The notes under the pieces were generated by a model. That model was not told where the DNA came from and made no database searches. It saw nothing but the letters and a program-made list of their open reading frames with translations. The position numbers and the translations under genes were made by a program. Below are positions 1 through 5,288 of a stretch of 5,766 nt of DNA, piece after piece. Numbering within the stretch: the first letter of the stretch is position 1; every line of letters begins with the position of its first letter. This DNA comes from Tepidimicrobium sp. (GTDB lineage: Bacteria; Bacillota; Clostridia; Tissierellales; Tepidimicrobiaceae), in the NCBI GenBank assembly GCA_012839395.1, contig DUNJ01000055.1, positions 1 to 5,766 on the forward strand, in the 5' to 3' direction.

Positions 1-48
1 ATTTTTGGGTTACCCTATACCGATATCGGTATAGGGTAACCCAAAAAT
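1..48. repeat. Perfect 48-bp palindrome at window edge
   Basis: Bases 1-24 are the exact reverse complement of 25-48, with no spacer and the centre at GATATC. Each arm holds a smaller near-palindrome, GGGTTACCC (7-15) and GGGTAACCC (34-42). The feature begins 11 bp past the stop codon of the ATPase gene. On the plus strand the full stem is followed by a few more T (49-51). On the minus strand the bases that would form a U-tract lie outside the window, so terminator function for the importer operon cannot be judged. It could be a bidirectional terminator, a dimeric protein site, the edge of a mobile element, or a fold-back artefact if this is a contig end. The palindrome is certain; its role is not. 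Confidence 0.6.
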
Positions 49-52
49 TTTA

Positions 53-68
53 CATAAGCTAGCTTATG
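53..68. repeat. 16-bp palindrome spanning the ATPase stop codon
   Basis: CATAAGCTAGCTTATG is a perfect palindrome that includes the TAG stop (59-61, minus strand) and the last two codons of the ATPase gene. It lies just before the larger palindrome at 1-48. It may be chance in A+T-rich sequence or part of a 3'-end structure. No T-tract follows it directly. Confidence 0.4.
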
Positions 69-802
69 AATCGCTTTATCCTGCTATCTCTTAAGTTGCC
101 AAAGAATTCATCATTGCTGCCTTCCTTTATTATCCTACCTTCTTCCATAAATATAATCCTGTCGGCTACTCTCTCCGCAAAAGCCATATCATGAGTTATA
201 ATCAAAACCCCCATATCATCTCCTGCAAGATCCTCTATTATACTAGCTATTCCCTCCCTCAACTCTGGATCCAAAGCTGAAGTAGGTTCATCTAAGCACA
301 TTATCTTAGGATTCAACGCACAAGCTCTAGCAATAGCAACCCTTTGTTGCTGACCTCCTGAAAGCTCAAATGGATAGGAATCCCTTTTATCCGAAAGTCC
401 CATGCTGTTTAAAAGCTCTAAAGCCCTATGCTCCGCTTCCTCTTTAGATATGCCTATAACATTTATAGGTGCCTCTACTATATTTTCCATTACGGACATA
501 TGGGGAAAGAGGTTGTAGTTTTGGAAAACCAATCCTATCCTCTTCCGTATGAATTTCATCTCTTCATTGCTGGCATATATAGTCCTATTATTATGATCTT
601 TACATAGATAGGCCCCATCTATCTTAATGGTACCGCTATCACTCTTTTCCAAAGCATTTATACATCTTAAAATTGTGGTTTTGCCCGCTCCGGAGGGACC
701 GATAATAGCCAATATCTCCCTAGCCTTCAATTGAAAGCTAACATCCTTCAATACAGCTTTATCCCCAAAGCTCTTGTTTAAACCATCTACCTCTAGGATC
801 AA
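59..802 (-). CDS. Amino-acid (probably histidine) ABC importer, ATP-binding protein
   Basis: This is the cytoplasmic ATPase of a polar-amino-acid importer (GlnQ/HisP type), powering uptake through the permease encoded just upstream. The 247 aa are full length for the family. Visible motifs are Walker A GPSGAGKT (35-42), Q-loop Q94, signature LSGGQ (147-151), Walker B ending in LDEP (170-173), D-loop SALD (175-178) and switch H204. All catalytic residues are present. The start codon is TTG at 800-802: an in-frame TAG lies just upstream, no ATG fits, and a GGGGGG Shine-Dalgarno (810-815) sits 7 nt before it. The gene starts 12 bp after the permease stop, so it is the last gene of the operon and should be controlled by the T-box leader. 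The histidine specificity is inferred from that leader, not from the protein itself. Predicted hisXYZ-type histidine transporters under T-box control are known from comparative genomics of Firmicutes. Confidence 0.95.
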   Translation of the reverse strand: MILEVDGLNKSFGDKAVLKDVSFQLKAREILAIIGPSGAGKTTILRCINALEKSDSGTIKIDGAYLCKDHNNRTIYASNEEMKFIRKRIGLVFQNYNLFPHMSVMENIVEAPINVIGISKEEAEHRALELLNSMGLSDKRDSYPFELSGGQQQRVAIARACALNPKIMCLDEPTSALDPELREGIASIIEDLAGDDMGVLIITHDMAFAERVADRIIFMEEGRIIKEGSNDEFFGNLRDSRIKRFIS

Positions 803-809
803 TTCTATT

Positions 810-815
810 CCCCCC
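810..815 (-). promoter_or_regulatory. Ribosome binding site that fixes the TTG start of the ATPase
   Basis: The minus strand reads GGGGGG 7 nt before TTG (800-802) and overlaps the first base of the permease TAG stop (815-817). The preceding in-frame stop leaves no other initiation codon. This suggests translation of the ATPase is coupled to termination on the permease. Confidence 0.65.
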
Positions 816-1459
816 TATTCATAATAGGAATACCTTTCCTCTGTTTTATTGAATATCCCCGTAAATATGGCCGTCAATGCTAGATAAATTAATCCAACTA
901 TTGCTAGTGGTATGAGGGATACATCCCTGTTGGAAGCAATTTTACCTGCCCTTAACAATTCACCTATCCCCACCACATATATTAAAGATGTATCCTTAAC
1001 TAGGGTAATGACCTCATTAGCAATTGAGGGCAATACTATCTTGAACATCTGGGGCAATATAATCCTTATAAATGTCCTATAAGGGCTTAGCCCTAATACT
1101 TTAGCAGCCTCATGCTGTCCTTTATCTATGGACTCCATGCCCCCTCTAAATATTTCGCCAAAGTATGCTGCATAGTTTAGTACAAAAGCTATGATTACGG
1201 CTGTAAACCTATCAAATACCAGTCCTACTATAGGCAAACCAAAGAATACAAATACTATTTGAAGCATCAGGGGAGTCCCCCTCATCACCCATATATATAG
1301 TTCAACTACTTTGGATATAGGCTTTATCTTGGACAGCCTTCCTATAGCAACTATAATTCCCAACGGGATAGATAGTACCAACGTTATAAAGAACACCCCT
1401 AAGGTTATTGTTAAGCCATCAATCATAACCGGCATTAAAGAATATACATATCCTAGCAT
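815..1459 (-). CDS. Amino-acid (probably histidine) ABC importer, permease
   Basis: This is the inner-membrane channel subunit of a polar-amino-acid importer (HisM/GlnP family, BPD_transp_1 fold), expected to act as a homodimer because only one permease gene is present. The 214 aa are typical. Hydrophobic segments lie near 12-38, 62-80, 84-102 and 183-203. The family motif RGTPLMLQ is at 60-67. The EAA loop that docks on the ATPase begins with EAAKVLG (117-123) and ends ILPQ (134-137). The ATG start at 1457-1459 follows an AGGGTGAT Shine-Dalgarno. The gene lies 22 bp after the binding-protein stop and 12 bp before the ATPase start, so the three genes form one transcript. Family membership is clear; the histidine substrate is inferred from the T-box. 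Confidence 0.94.
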   Translation of the reverse strand: MLGYVYSLMPVMIDGLTITLGVFFITLVLSIPLGIIVAIGRLSKIKPISKVVELYIWVMRGTPLMLQIVFVFFGLPIVGLVFDRFTAVIIAFVLNYAAYFGEIFRGGMESIDKGQHEAAKVLGLSPYRTFIRIILPQMFKIVLPSIANEVITLVKDTSLIYVVGIGELLRAGKIASNRDVSLIPLAIVGLIYLALTAIFTGIFNKTEERYSYYE

Positions 1460-1481
1460 AATATCACCCTTTAAAAGCTAA

Positions 1482-2291
1482 TTATTCTCCCTCAAACCAT
1501 CTCTCATATATTTCGTCGTAAGTTCCATCTTCCCTCATCTCATCTAGTATATTATTGAGTAATTCTAACAACTTTTTATCCGATTTTCTAACTCCTATTC
1601 CATATTCTTCTTCCCCAAAGTCTTCCCCTATTACCTTGTAAACATCTGAGCCCTTCTGTTTAATATAATATCTTATAAGGACCTCATCACCTACAACTGC
1701 ATCTACCCTTCCTGCCTCTAGATCCATCATCGCCTCTTGATAGGTATCAAATAATACCGGTTCTCCACCGTCAAAGGTTGCCACGACTTCTGGTTCACTA
1801 TTTACAGCCTCAAGAGCACTAGATTCACTTTGAACTGCTACCTTTTTACCCTCTAAATCTGCTTTGCTATCTATTTCAGAATCCAATAGAGTAACCACTA
1901 CCTGCCTGTTCTCTAAGTAAGGCTGAGTAAATGCTACCTTTTCTTTCCTCTCATCAGTAATGGAATAGCCATTCCATATGAGATCGATATTGCCTGAATT
2001 CAACTCCGCTTCCTTCATGGTCCAATCTATAGGCTGTAACTTCACTTCAAAATCTGTCCGACTAAATACCTCTTCTGCTAAATCAACATCAAATCCTACC
2101 AATTCTCCTTCATCATCCCTAAATCCCATGGGAGCAAAAGTATCATCAAGTCCCATTATTATTTCGCCCCTTGCCTTTAGCTCCTCGAAAGAATCTTCAT
2201 CTGTTGCAGCTTCATTAGAGCAGCCAACCAGATTTCCAATAACGATGACTAATAAAATCAATGAAATTATAATACAATTTTTTCTCTTCAT
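1482..2291 (-). CDS. Amino-acid (probably histidine) binding lipoprotein of ABC importer
   Basis: This is a family 3 solute-binding protein (SBP_bac_3, PF00497) that captures the amino acid outside the membrane and hands it to the permease. The 269-aa product begins with a lipoprotein signal peptide: charged MKRK, a hydrophobic core (about 7-19), and lipobox LVGC with C24 as the lipidated residue. The mature domain has the lobe I signature around GFDVDLAEEV (66-75). R115, in SITDERK, aligns with the arginine that holds the substrate carboxylate in GlnH/HisJ. D202, in GRVDAVVGDE, aligns with the lobe II aspartate that binds the alpha-amino group. Both ligands to the amino-acid backbone are thus kept. 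The ATG (2289-2291) follows an AAGGGGAG Shine-Dalgarno. It is the first gene of the operon, directly downstream of the T-box terminator. Other polar amino acids remain possible from the protein alone. Confidence 0.95.
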   Translation of the reverse strand: MKRKNCIIISLILLVIVIGNLVGCSNEAATDEDSFEELKARGEIIMGLDDTFAPMGFRDDEGELVGFDVDLAEEVFSRTDFEVKLQPIDWTMKEAELNSGNIDLIWNGYSITDERKEKVAFTQPYLENRQVVVTLLDSEIDSKADLEGKKVAVQSESSALEAVNSEPEVVATFDGGEPVLFDTYQEAMMDLEAGRVDAVVGDEVLIRYYIKQKGSDVYKVIGEDFGEEEYGIGVRKSDKKLLELLNNILDEMREDGTYDEIYERWFEGE

Positions 2292-2322
2292 TTAAAATCT
2301 CCCCTTTTCCATTATAAAATCT

Positions 2323-2368
2323 AAAAATAAAAACCCCCGACTCTAGCATCTCGCTAGAGAACGAGAGT
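2323..2368 (-). terminator. T-box leader intrinsic terminator
   Basis: On the minus strand, CUCUAGC (2353-2359) pairs with GCUAGAG (2341-2347) around loop GAGAU. A lower helix of CUCUCG (2362-2367) with CGGGGG (2334-2339) is separated from it by a small internal loop and includes two G-U pairs. UUUUUAUUUUU (2323-2333) follows at once. The 5' strand of the lower helix (CUCU) is the same segment that closes the antiterminator with AGAG (2387-2390), so the two structures exclude each other, as in transcription-attenuating T-boxes. Confidence 0.9.
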
Positions 2369-2422
2369 ATTCCTCCGTGGTCCCATCTCTATTCGTTGAT
2401 ACTTCGCAGTATCAACCTTATC

Positions 2423-2448
2423 GAGTACAACATACCTATGTTGTACTC
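2423..2448 (-). other. Extra 11-bp hairpin between stem II region and stem III of the T-box
   Basis: GAGUACAACAU pairs perfectly with AUGUUGUACUC around an AGGU loop. It lies between the stem II / IIA-B region and stem III (2395-2416). I cannot assign it to one of the standard T-box stems. It may be an inserted helix or a local variant of the stem IIA/B module. Confidence 0.7.
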
Positions 2449-2635
2449 TAGCACTATAACGGGTGCAGATAACCGAGTACAGTCTACTACCTGAACAGGA
2501 TTCGGTGCCTAGCTCAGAGAGGTGTTCGAAATACCTCCTAATGCTCCTCTCACCAACCGGAAACTCTCTGTAAAAGGAAATGTATCTCTACTGGTTCTCA
2601 TCAAAGCATTTGTTTTTTTGATTTACTATAGTAAT

Positions 2636-2664
2636 ATAGTAACGCATTAAAGCGATCATGTCAA
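2636..2664 (-). promoter_or_regulatory. Housekeeping promoter of the T-box/importer transcript
   Basis: The minus strand carries a perfect -35 box TTGACA (2659-2664), a 17-bp spacer and the -10 box TACTAT (2636-2641). The start point should fall near 2628-2630. That gives a leader of about 335 nt before the binding-protein ATG, which suits a full T-box. Confidence 0.85.
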
Positions 2665-2737
2665 TAGATTTTCAAAATTTCTATTAAATTAATATTTTAC
2701 TCTTTCTAGGACACACTAAAATTATAAAATATACTTG

Positions 2738-2744
2738 CGAAGGG
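2738..2744 (+). promoter_or_regulatory. Ribosome binding site deciding the start of the small orphan gene
   Basis: GCGAAGGG ends at 2744 and abuts an ATG at 2745, too close for initiation there. A second in-frame ATG at 2754 stands 9 nt downstream, a normal distance. I therefore place the start at 2754 rather than at the first ATG. Confidence 0.6.
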
Positions 2745-2753
2745 ATGAATTCT

Positions 2754-2990
2754 ATGGAAAATCCAAATGCAATAAAAGAAATTCTAGAACAAACTAAGAA
2801 AATAGGGGAAAACAATTGGAATACCACTCAATATTTAAATAGCATAAATATGCTGCTTGTATCCAATGATCTAGCTCAATCTAAGGATGAAGATCTATCT
2901 TCCCAGTTTGCTAAACTTCATAATAGAATGGAAGATGTGAATCAGTTGACGGAAAGGTTAATATCCCATCTAAGTAGCAAACATAATTGA
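2754..2990 (+). CDS. Small hypothetical protein, helical, 78 aa
   Basis: I do not recognise this protein and assign no function. It is hydrophilic with no signal peptide or membrane segment, so it should be cytoplasmic. The sequence suggests two amphipathic helices, roughly residues 4-35 and 45-74; the second (FAKLHNRMEDVNQL and onward) has a coiled-coil-like spacing of L, M and V. It has no cysteine. The start at 2754 is chosen over the ATG at 2745 because the Shine-Dalgarno abuts the latter; using 2745 would add MNS. The gene is divergent from the T-box operon and about 115 bp upstream of the sigma factor gene. It is followed by its own hairpin, which swallows its stop codon. A real gene is supported by its ribosome site, its terminator and the absence of a competing frame. 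Confidence 0.7.
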   Translation: MENPNAIKEILEQTKKIGENNWNTTQYLNSINMLLVSNDLAQSKDEDLSSQFAKLHNRMEDVNQLTERLISHLSSKHN

Positions 2991-3024
2991 AGTGATGAAA
3001 GGTCATCACTTCAATTATGTTTTA
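2979..3024 (+). terminator. 20-bp perfect hairpin terminator of the small gene
   Basis: Arms 2979-2998 and 3003-3022 are perfectly complementary with loop AAGG. The last codons and the TGA stop (2988-2990) of the small gene lie inside the left arm. The stem is A+T-rich and the following T-run is short (TTTT at 3020-3023, then AAA). It may therefore be a leaky terminator or an mRNA 3'-end stabiliser, allowing some readthrough to the sigma factor gene. Confidence 0.7.
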
Positions 3025-3093
3025 AATCCATAAAATATTTATTTTTCACCGATTAAAGAGGATTTTTTAAATCTATGTAGAATATAGTATATT

Positions 3094-3100
3094 AGGTGAT
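3094..3100 (+). promoter_or_regulatory. Ribosome binding site deciding the sigma factor start
   Basis: AGGTGAT is an excellent match to the 16S anti-Shine-Dalgarno. It contains the in-frame GTG (3096) and runs into the ATG at 3099, so neither is a likely start. The ATG at 3105 is correctly spaced, 8 nt after the GG. Confidence 0.7.
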
Positions 3101-3104
3101 GATT

Positions 3105-3935
3105 ATGACAAAAATGCGGTTAAATTCTATGGATACTGAATATCTTTCCAATGAAGAACTGGTAGTGCTTTATCAACAAGATAAAGATTTAGACATTAGG
3201 AATAAAATCATAATGAAAAATATCGGGTTAGTCTATTCAGCAGCAAGGAAAAGATTGAAGATTCCTACATGCTATACCTTGGAAGATTTAGCACAAGAGG
3301 GGGTCTTTGGAATGATCCGAAGCATAGAGAAGTTTGATCCCACCAAAAACACCAGCTTTTCCACATATTCATACTACTGGATTACCCAATATATGGATCG
3401 ATCCCTAATCAATAATGGCTATATGATAAGGCTTCCCGTCTATCTACACGAAAAACTAAATGCATTATTTATAGCTGAAAACAACTATGCTCTAAAAAAT
3501 ATAGGTGTGGATCTAAAAACTCTATGCAAGGAAATAGATATCACAGAAGACGAGTATTACATGATCGATCACTATAGAAAGAATTATTGTAACCATGCAT
3601 CTCTAAACATTATTATAAACCAGGAAGCTGATGATAGCTATACTGAACTTCAAGATTATATCCCCAATCCCAGTATCTCAACAGAAGATCTTGTAATATC
3701 TCAATCCTTAAAAAGCGAATTGAATAAGGCCTTAGATATGCTCCCCCCTAAGGAAAAGAATATATTGAAGCTTAGATTTGGACTCAATGGATATGCTCCT
3801 TCGACCCTAGAATCTATAGGCGATAGATATAATCTTACCAGGGAAAGGATAAGACAAATCGAAAATAAAGCCTTAAAAAGGATTAGTCGCCTAAATCTAA
3901 AGACCGGTTTAAAGGATTATCTTACAGGGATTTAA
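3105..3935 (+). CDS. SigA-like alternative RNA polymerase sigma factor (sigma-70 family)
   Basis: This sigma subunit should direct core RNA polymerase to a set of promoters. With the ATG at 3105 it has 276 aa, shorter than a primary sigma and lacking region 1.1. Region 2 runs about 35-108, with DLAQEG (61-66) and the region 2.3/2.4 segment FSTYSYYWITQYMDRS. Region 3 begins at IRLPVYLHEKL (108-118). The stretch from HASLN to about 190 resembles the RpoD region 3.2 linker. Region 4 includes LPPKEKNILKLRFGL (213-227) and the helix-turn-helix NLTRERIRQIE (243-253), which is like that of housekeeping SigA. Aligned by eye with E. coli RpoD, Q437 is kept (Q95) but T440 is Asp (D98) and the WW melting pair is YW. 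Its stop overlaps that of the convergent protease gene by 4 bp. Its regulon is unknown; I saw no anti-sigma gene and no sporulation-sigma signature. Confidence 0.88.
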   Translation: MTKMRLNSMDTEYLSNEELVVLYQQDKDLDIRNKIIMKNIGLVYSAARKRLKIPTCYTLEDLAQEGVFGMIRSIEKFDPTKNTSFSTYSYYWITQYMDRSLINNGYMIRLPVYLHEKLNALFIAENNYALKNIGVDLKTLCKEIDITEDEYYMIDHYRKNYCNHASLNIIINQEADDSYTELQDYIPNPSISTEDLVISQSLKSELNKALDMLPPKEKNILKLRFGLNGYAPSTLESIGDRYNLTRERIRQIENKALKRISRLNLKTGLKDYLTGI

Positions 3936-5164
3936 TCTTCTATATAGTTTTTAAAAAATTCTATTCTTTCTTCTGGCATTGGATGACTATGGTACCATAT
4001 TTTAAATATTGTGCTTACACGAGGTAAACTTAAACTCTCCTTATATAGCTTATTTAGGCTGGACACTGCTGCCTCTCTATTCTGGGTTAGAGCTATTTCA
4101 TAGGCATCTGCCTCTCTCTCCATCTGTCTTGAATTAAGGCTTATTATAGGCGAGGCAAAAAACATATATAGATTTAATACCAATATCAATAATGGTATAG
4201 AGGATATATTGCATAGCCTATTGAAACCAAAGCTTCCGTTAGATCTTATCAATATCCAATTGGAGGTTTTATATATTAAGAACATCAACAATATGGAAAA
4301 TAATCCTCCAAGTACTATACTTCGCCAGATATGCCCTCTTACATAATGCCCTATTTCATGAGCTGTTATGGATAATACCTCATCCCTTTCTAACTTATCC
4401 ATAGTAGTATCCCATAATACTATGCGCTTAGATTTAAAAATCCCAGTCATATAAGCATTCATAAGTTTAGTATCCCTACTCTTATCCACCCTATATATGT
4501 CTGCATCTTCTATACCTGCTCTTTTAAGTAATACTCCTATCTCCTGCCCTAAAGCATCATCCTTTATAGATGTATATCTATTAAAAATTGGGTCTATATA
4601 CATAGGGGATATAAATGTAACAAAAGCAATAGCTGGTATTGTCAATAATCCTAGGTACAGCCACCATCTGTTAGGACTTTTATATATTAAAAGATAGGGG
4701 AACCATATGAGCAATGAAAAGACCAGCCCATTTATTACAAAGTTTTTAAAGACTATTTCCAACCACCTATATAATGACTGATTGGATAACCCATATCTAT
4801 GCTTTAGTATAAATCCACTATAAAAATCGATGGGCAGTGCAATTAATAGGTCTATTATTGAAAATATAATTACATATATAAATCCAGCCCAAAATAGATT
4901 CCTTCCACTCCCTCGAGAAAACACGCCTATCCTATTGGATAATCTAGTTATCAATAATAGAAAGGGGAATAGAAATTTTAATATTAGTTTTATAGCCCAT
5001 ATATTCAAATTGGATTTCCTATAACTGTAGGCCTTTTCTGATATATTTGGATATTCTGTTCTTAGGTTTTCCATATTTTTATATTCACTAGCCAATACAA
5101 ATCCAATAAAAAATAGCAGAAATATAAAAAATAGTAGAATAGATATAGATAATCTCCTAGCCAT
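3932..5164 (-). CDS. M48A (Ste24/CAAX prenyl protease 1-type) membrane zinc metalloprotease
   Basis: This is an integral-membrane zinc endopeptidase with its active site in a membrane chamber. The 410 aa match the Ste24 family in length and layout. About seven hydrophobic segments are visible (near 5-25, 57-75, 92-113, 140-160, 167-187, 282-298, 322-342). The family motif YGLSNQSL is at 124-131 and NAYMTG at 236-241. The zinc site is HEIGH (H269, E270, H273) with third ligand E349 in the E-x-x-A-D motif (349-353). HSHPMPEERIEF (392-403) is the conserved C-terminal histidine motif. All catalytic residues are present. The ATG at 5162-5164 follows a GGGGTGAT Shine-Dalgarno. Bacteria generally lack CAAX prenylation, so a role in membrane-protein quality control or peptide processing is the likelier inference. 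It is transcribed alone and convergently with the sigma factor gene, sharing its stop-codon bases. Confidence 0.92.
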   Translation of the reverse strand: MARRLSISILLFFIFLLFFIGFVLASEYKNMENLRTEYPNISEKAYSYRKSNLNIWAIKLILKFLFPFLLLITRLSNRIGVFSRGSGRNLFWAGFIYVIIFSIIDLLIALPIDFYSGFILKHRYGLSNQSLYRWLEIVFKNFVINGLVFSLLIWFPYLLIYKSPNRWWLYLGLLTIPAIAFVTFISPMYIDPIFNRYTSIKDDALGQEIGVLLKRAGIEDADIYRVDKSRDTKLMNAYMTGIFKSKRIVLWDTTMDKLERDEVLSITAHEIGHYVRGHIWRSIVLGGLFSILLMFLIYKTSNWILIRSNGSFGFNRLCNISSIPLLILVLNLYMFFASPIISLNSRQMEREADAYEIALTQNREAAVSSLNKLYKESLSLPRVSTIFKIWYHSHPMPEERIEFFKNYIED

Positions 5165-5204
5165 ATAATCACCCCAAGGTATTATTTAAATTCTACTTAA
5201 TATT

Positions 5205-5233
5205 TATATACAACATATATCCCTAATATGCAA
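5205..5233 (-). promoter_or_regulatory. Possible promoter of the M48 protease gene
   Basis: The minus strand has TTGCAT (5228-5233), then a 17-bp spacer and TATATA (5205-5210). TATAAA (5203-5208) is an alternative -10 box with a 19-bp spacer. It lies about 40 bp before the protease ATG and downstream of the terminator at 5255-5280. The surrounding DNA is very A+T-rich, so chance matches are likely. Confidence 0.4.
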
Positions 5234-5254
5234 AGGATACTTTTAATATAATAT

Positions 5255-5280
5255 AAAAACCCCTGGTTTTAGGGATTTTT
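5255..5280 (-). terminator. Intrinsic terminator of the right-edge membrane protein gene
   Basis: On the minus strand AAAAATCCCT (5271-5280) pairs with AGGGGTTTTT (5255-5264) around a 6-nt loop, with one G-U pair. The T-run forms the 3' end of the stem. It begins 8 nt after the TAA of the gene at 5289-5766 and separates that gene from the protease gene. Confidence 0.85.
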
Positions 5281-5288
5281 ATTTAAAC

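Larger units (their letters stand above)
2323..2628 (-). promoter_or_regulatory. T-box riboswitch, predicted tRNA-His specific
   Basis: This leader precedes the importer operon. Uncharged tRNA is expected to stabilise the antiterminator and let transcription continue. Stem I shows the usual parts: a basal helix UGCUUUG/CUAGGCA, K-turn elements AUGA and UGAGC, the AGUA motif facing GAA in the specifier loop, helix GAGAUAC/GUAUUUC above it, and the distal CAGAGAG and GGUUGGUGAGAGG elements (2564-2570, 2546-2558). GAA (2525-2527) is followed by specifier CAC (2522-2524), a histidine codon. The acceptor bulge UGGGACC is at 2379-2385; UGGG should pair with the CCCA end of tRNA-His, whose C73 discriminator is distinctive. 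Helix ACCGA/UCGGU fits stem II. The hairpin at 2395-2416 (9 bp, GCGA loop) is stem III. The T-box class is near certain. His specificity rests on two agreeing signals. A shifted reading would give ACC (Thr), which fits the bulge less well. The 5' end is estimated from the promoter. Confidence 0.92.

Noticed and set aside
1..48. Edge palindrome called outright as an intrinsic terminator of the importer operon
   Set aside because: On the minus strand the hairpin is flanked by T before and A after, and the place where a U-tract would be is outside the window, so the call is left open.
1978..2295. Plus-strand open frame of 105 codons opposite the binding-protein gene
   Set aside because: It is antisense to a clear lipoprotein gene, is Ser/Pro/Asn-rich with no recognisable domain, and lacks a ribosome site. 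It is a shadow frame.
2395..2448. Two adjacent hairpins considered as a CRISPR-like or tRNA-derived repeat
   Set aside because: Their sequences differ, there is no repeat-spacer periodicity, and both lie within the T-box leader.
2323..2628. Leader considered as a lysine (L-box) or SAM riboswitch, or a peptide-coding attenuator
   Set aside because: The T-box bulge UGGGACC, the AGUA/GAA specifier loop and the GGUGAGAG distal element fit a T-box, while the SAM and lysine cores are not seen. No leader ORF with a run of regulatory codons is visible.
2700..2730. Possible promoter of the small orphan gene (TATAAA at 2723-2728)
   Set aside because: The -10-like box is good, but the bases 17 bp upstream (CTCTTT) do not resemble a -35 element, so I do not list it as a feature.
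3023..3095. Possible sigma-factor promoter with TATAGT near 3085
   Set aside because: The region is so A+T-rich that -10-like matches are expected by chance, and no credible -35 box stands at the right distance.
4497..5024. Two short plus-strand open frames (66 and 64 codons) opposite the M48 protease gene
   Set aside because: They lie entirely within the protease gene, which has all family motifs in its own frame, and they lack convincing ribosome sites.
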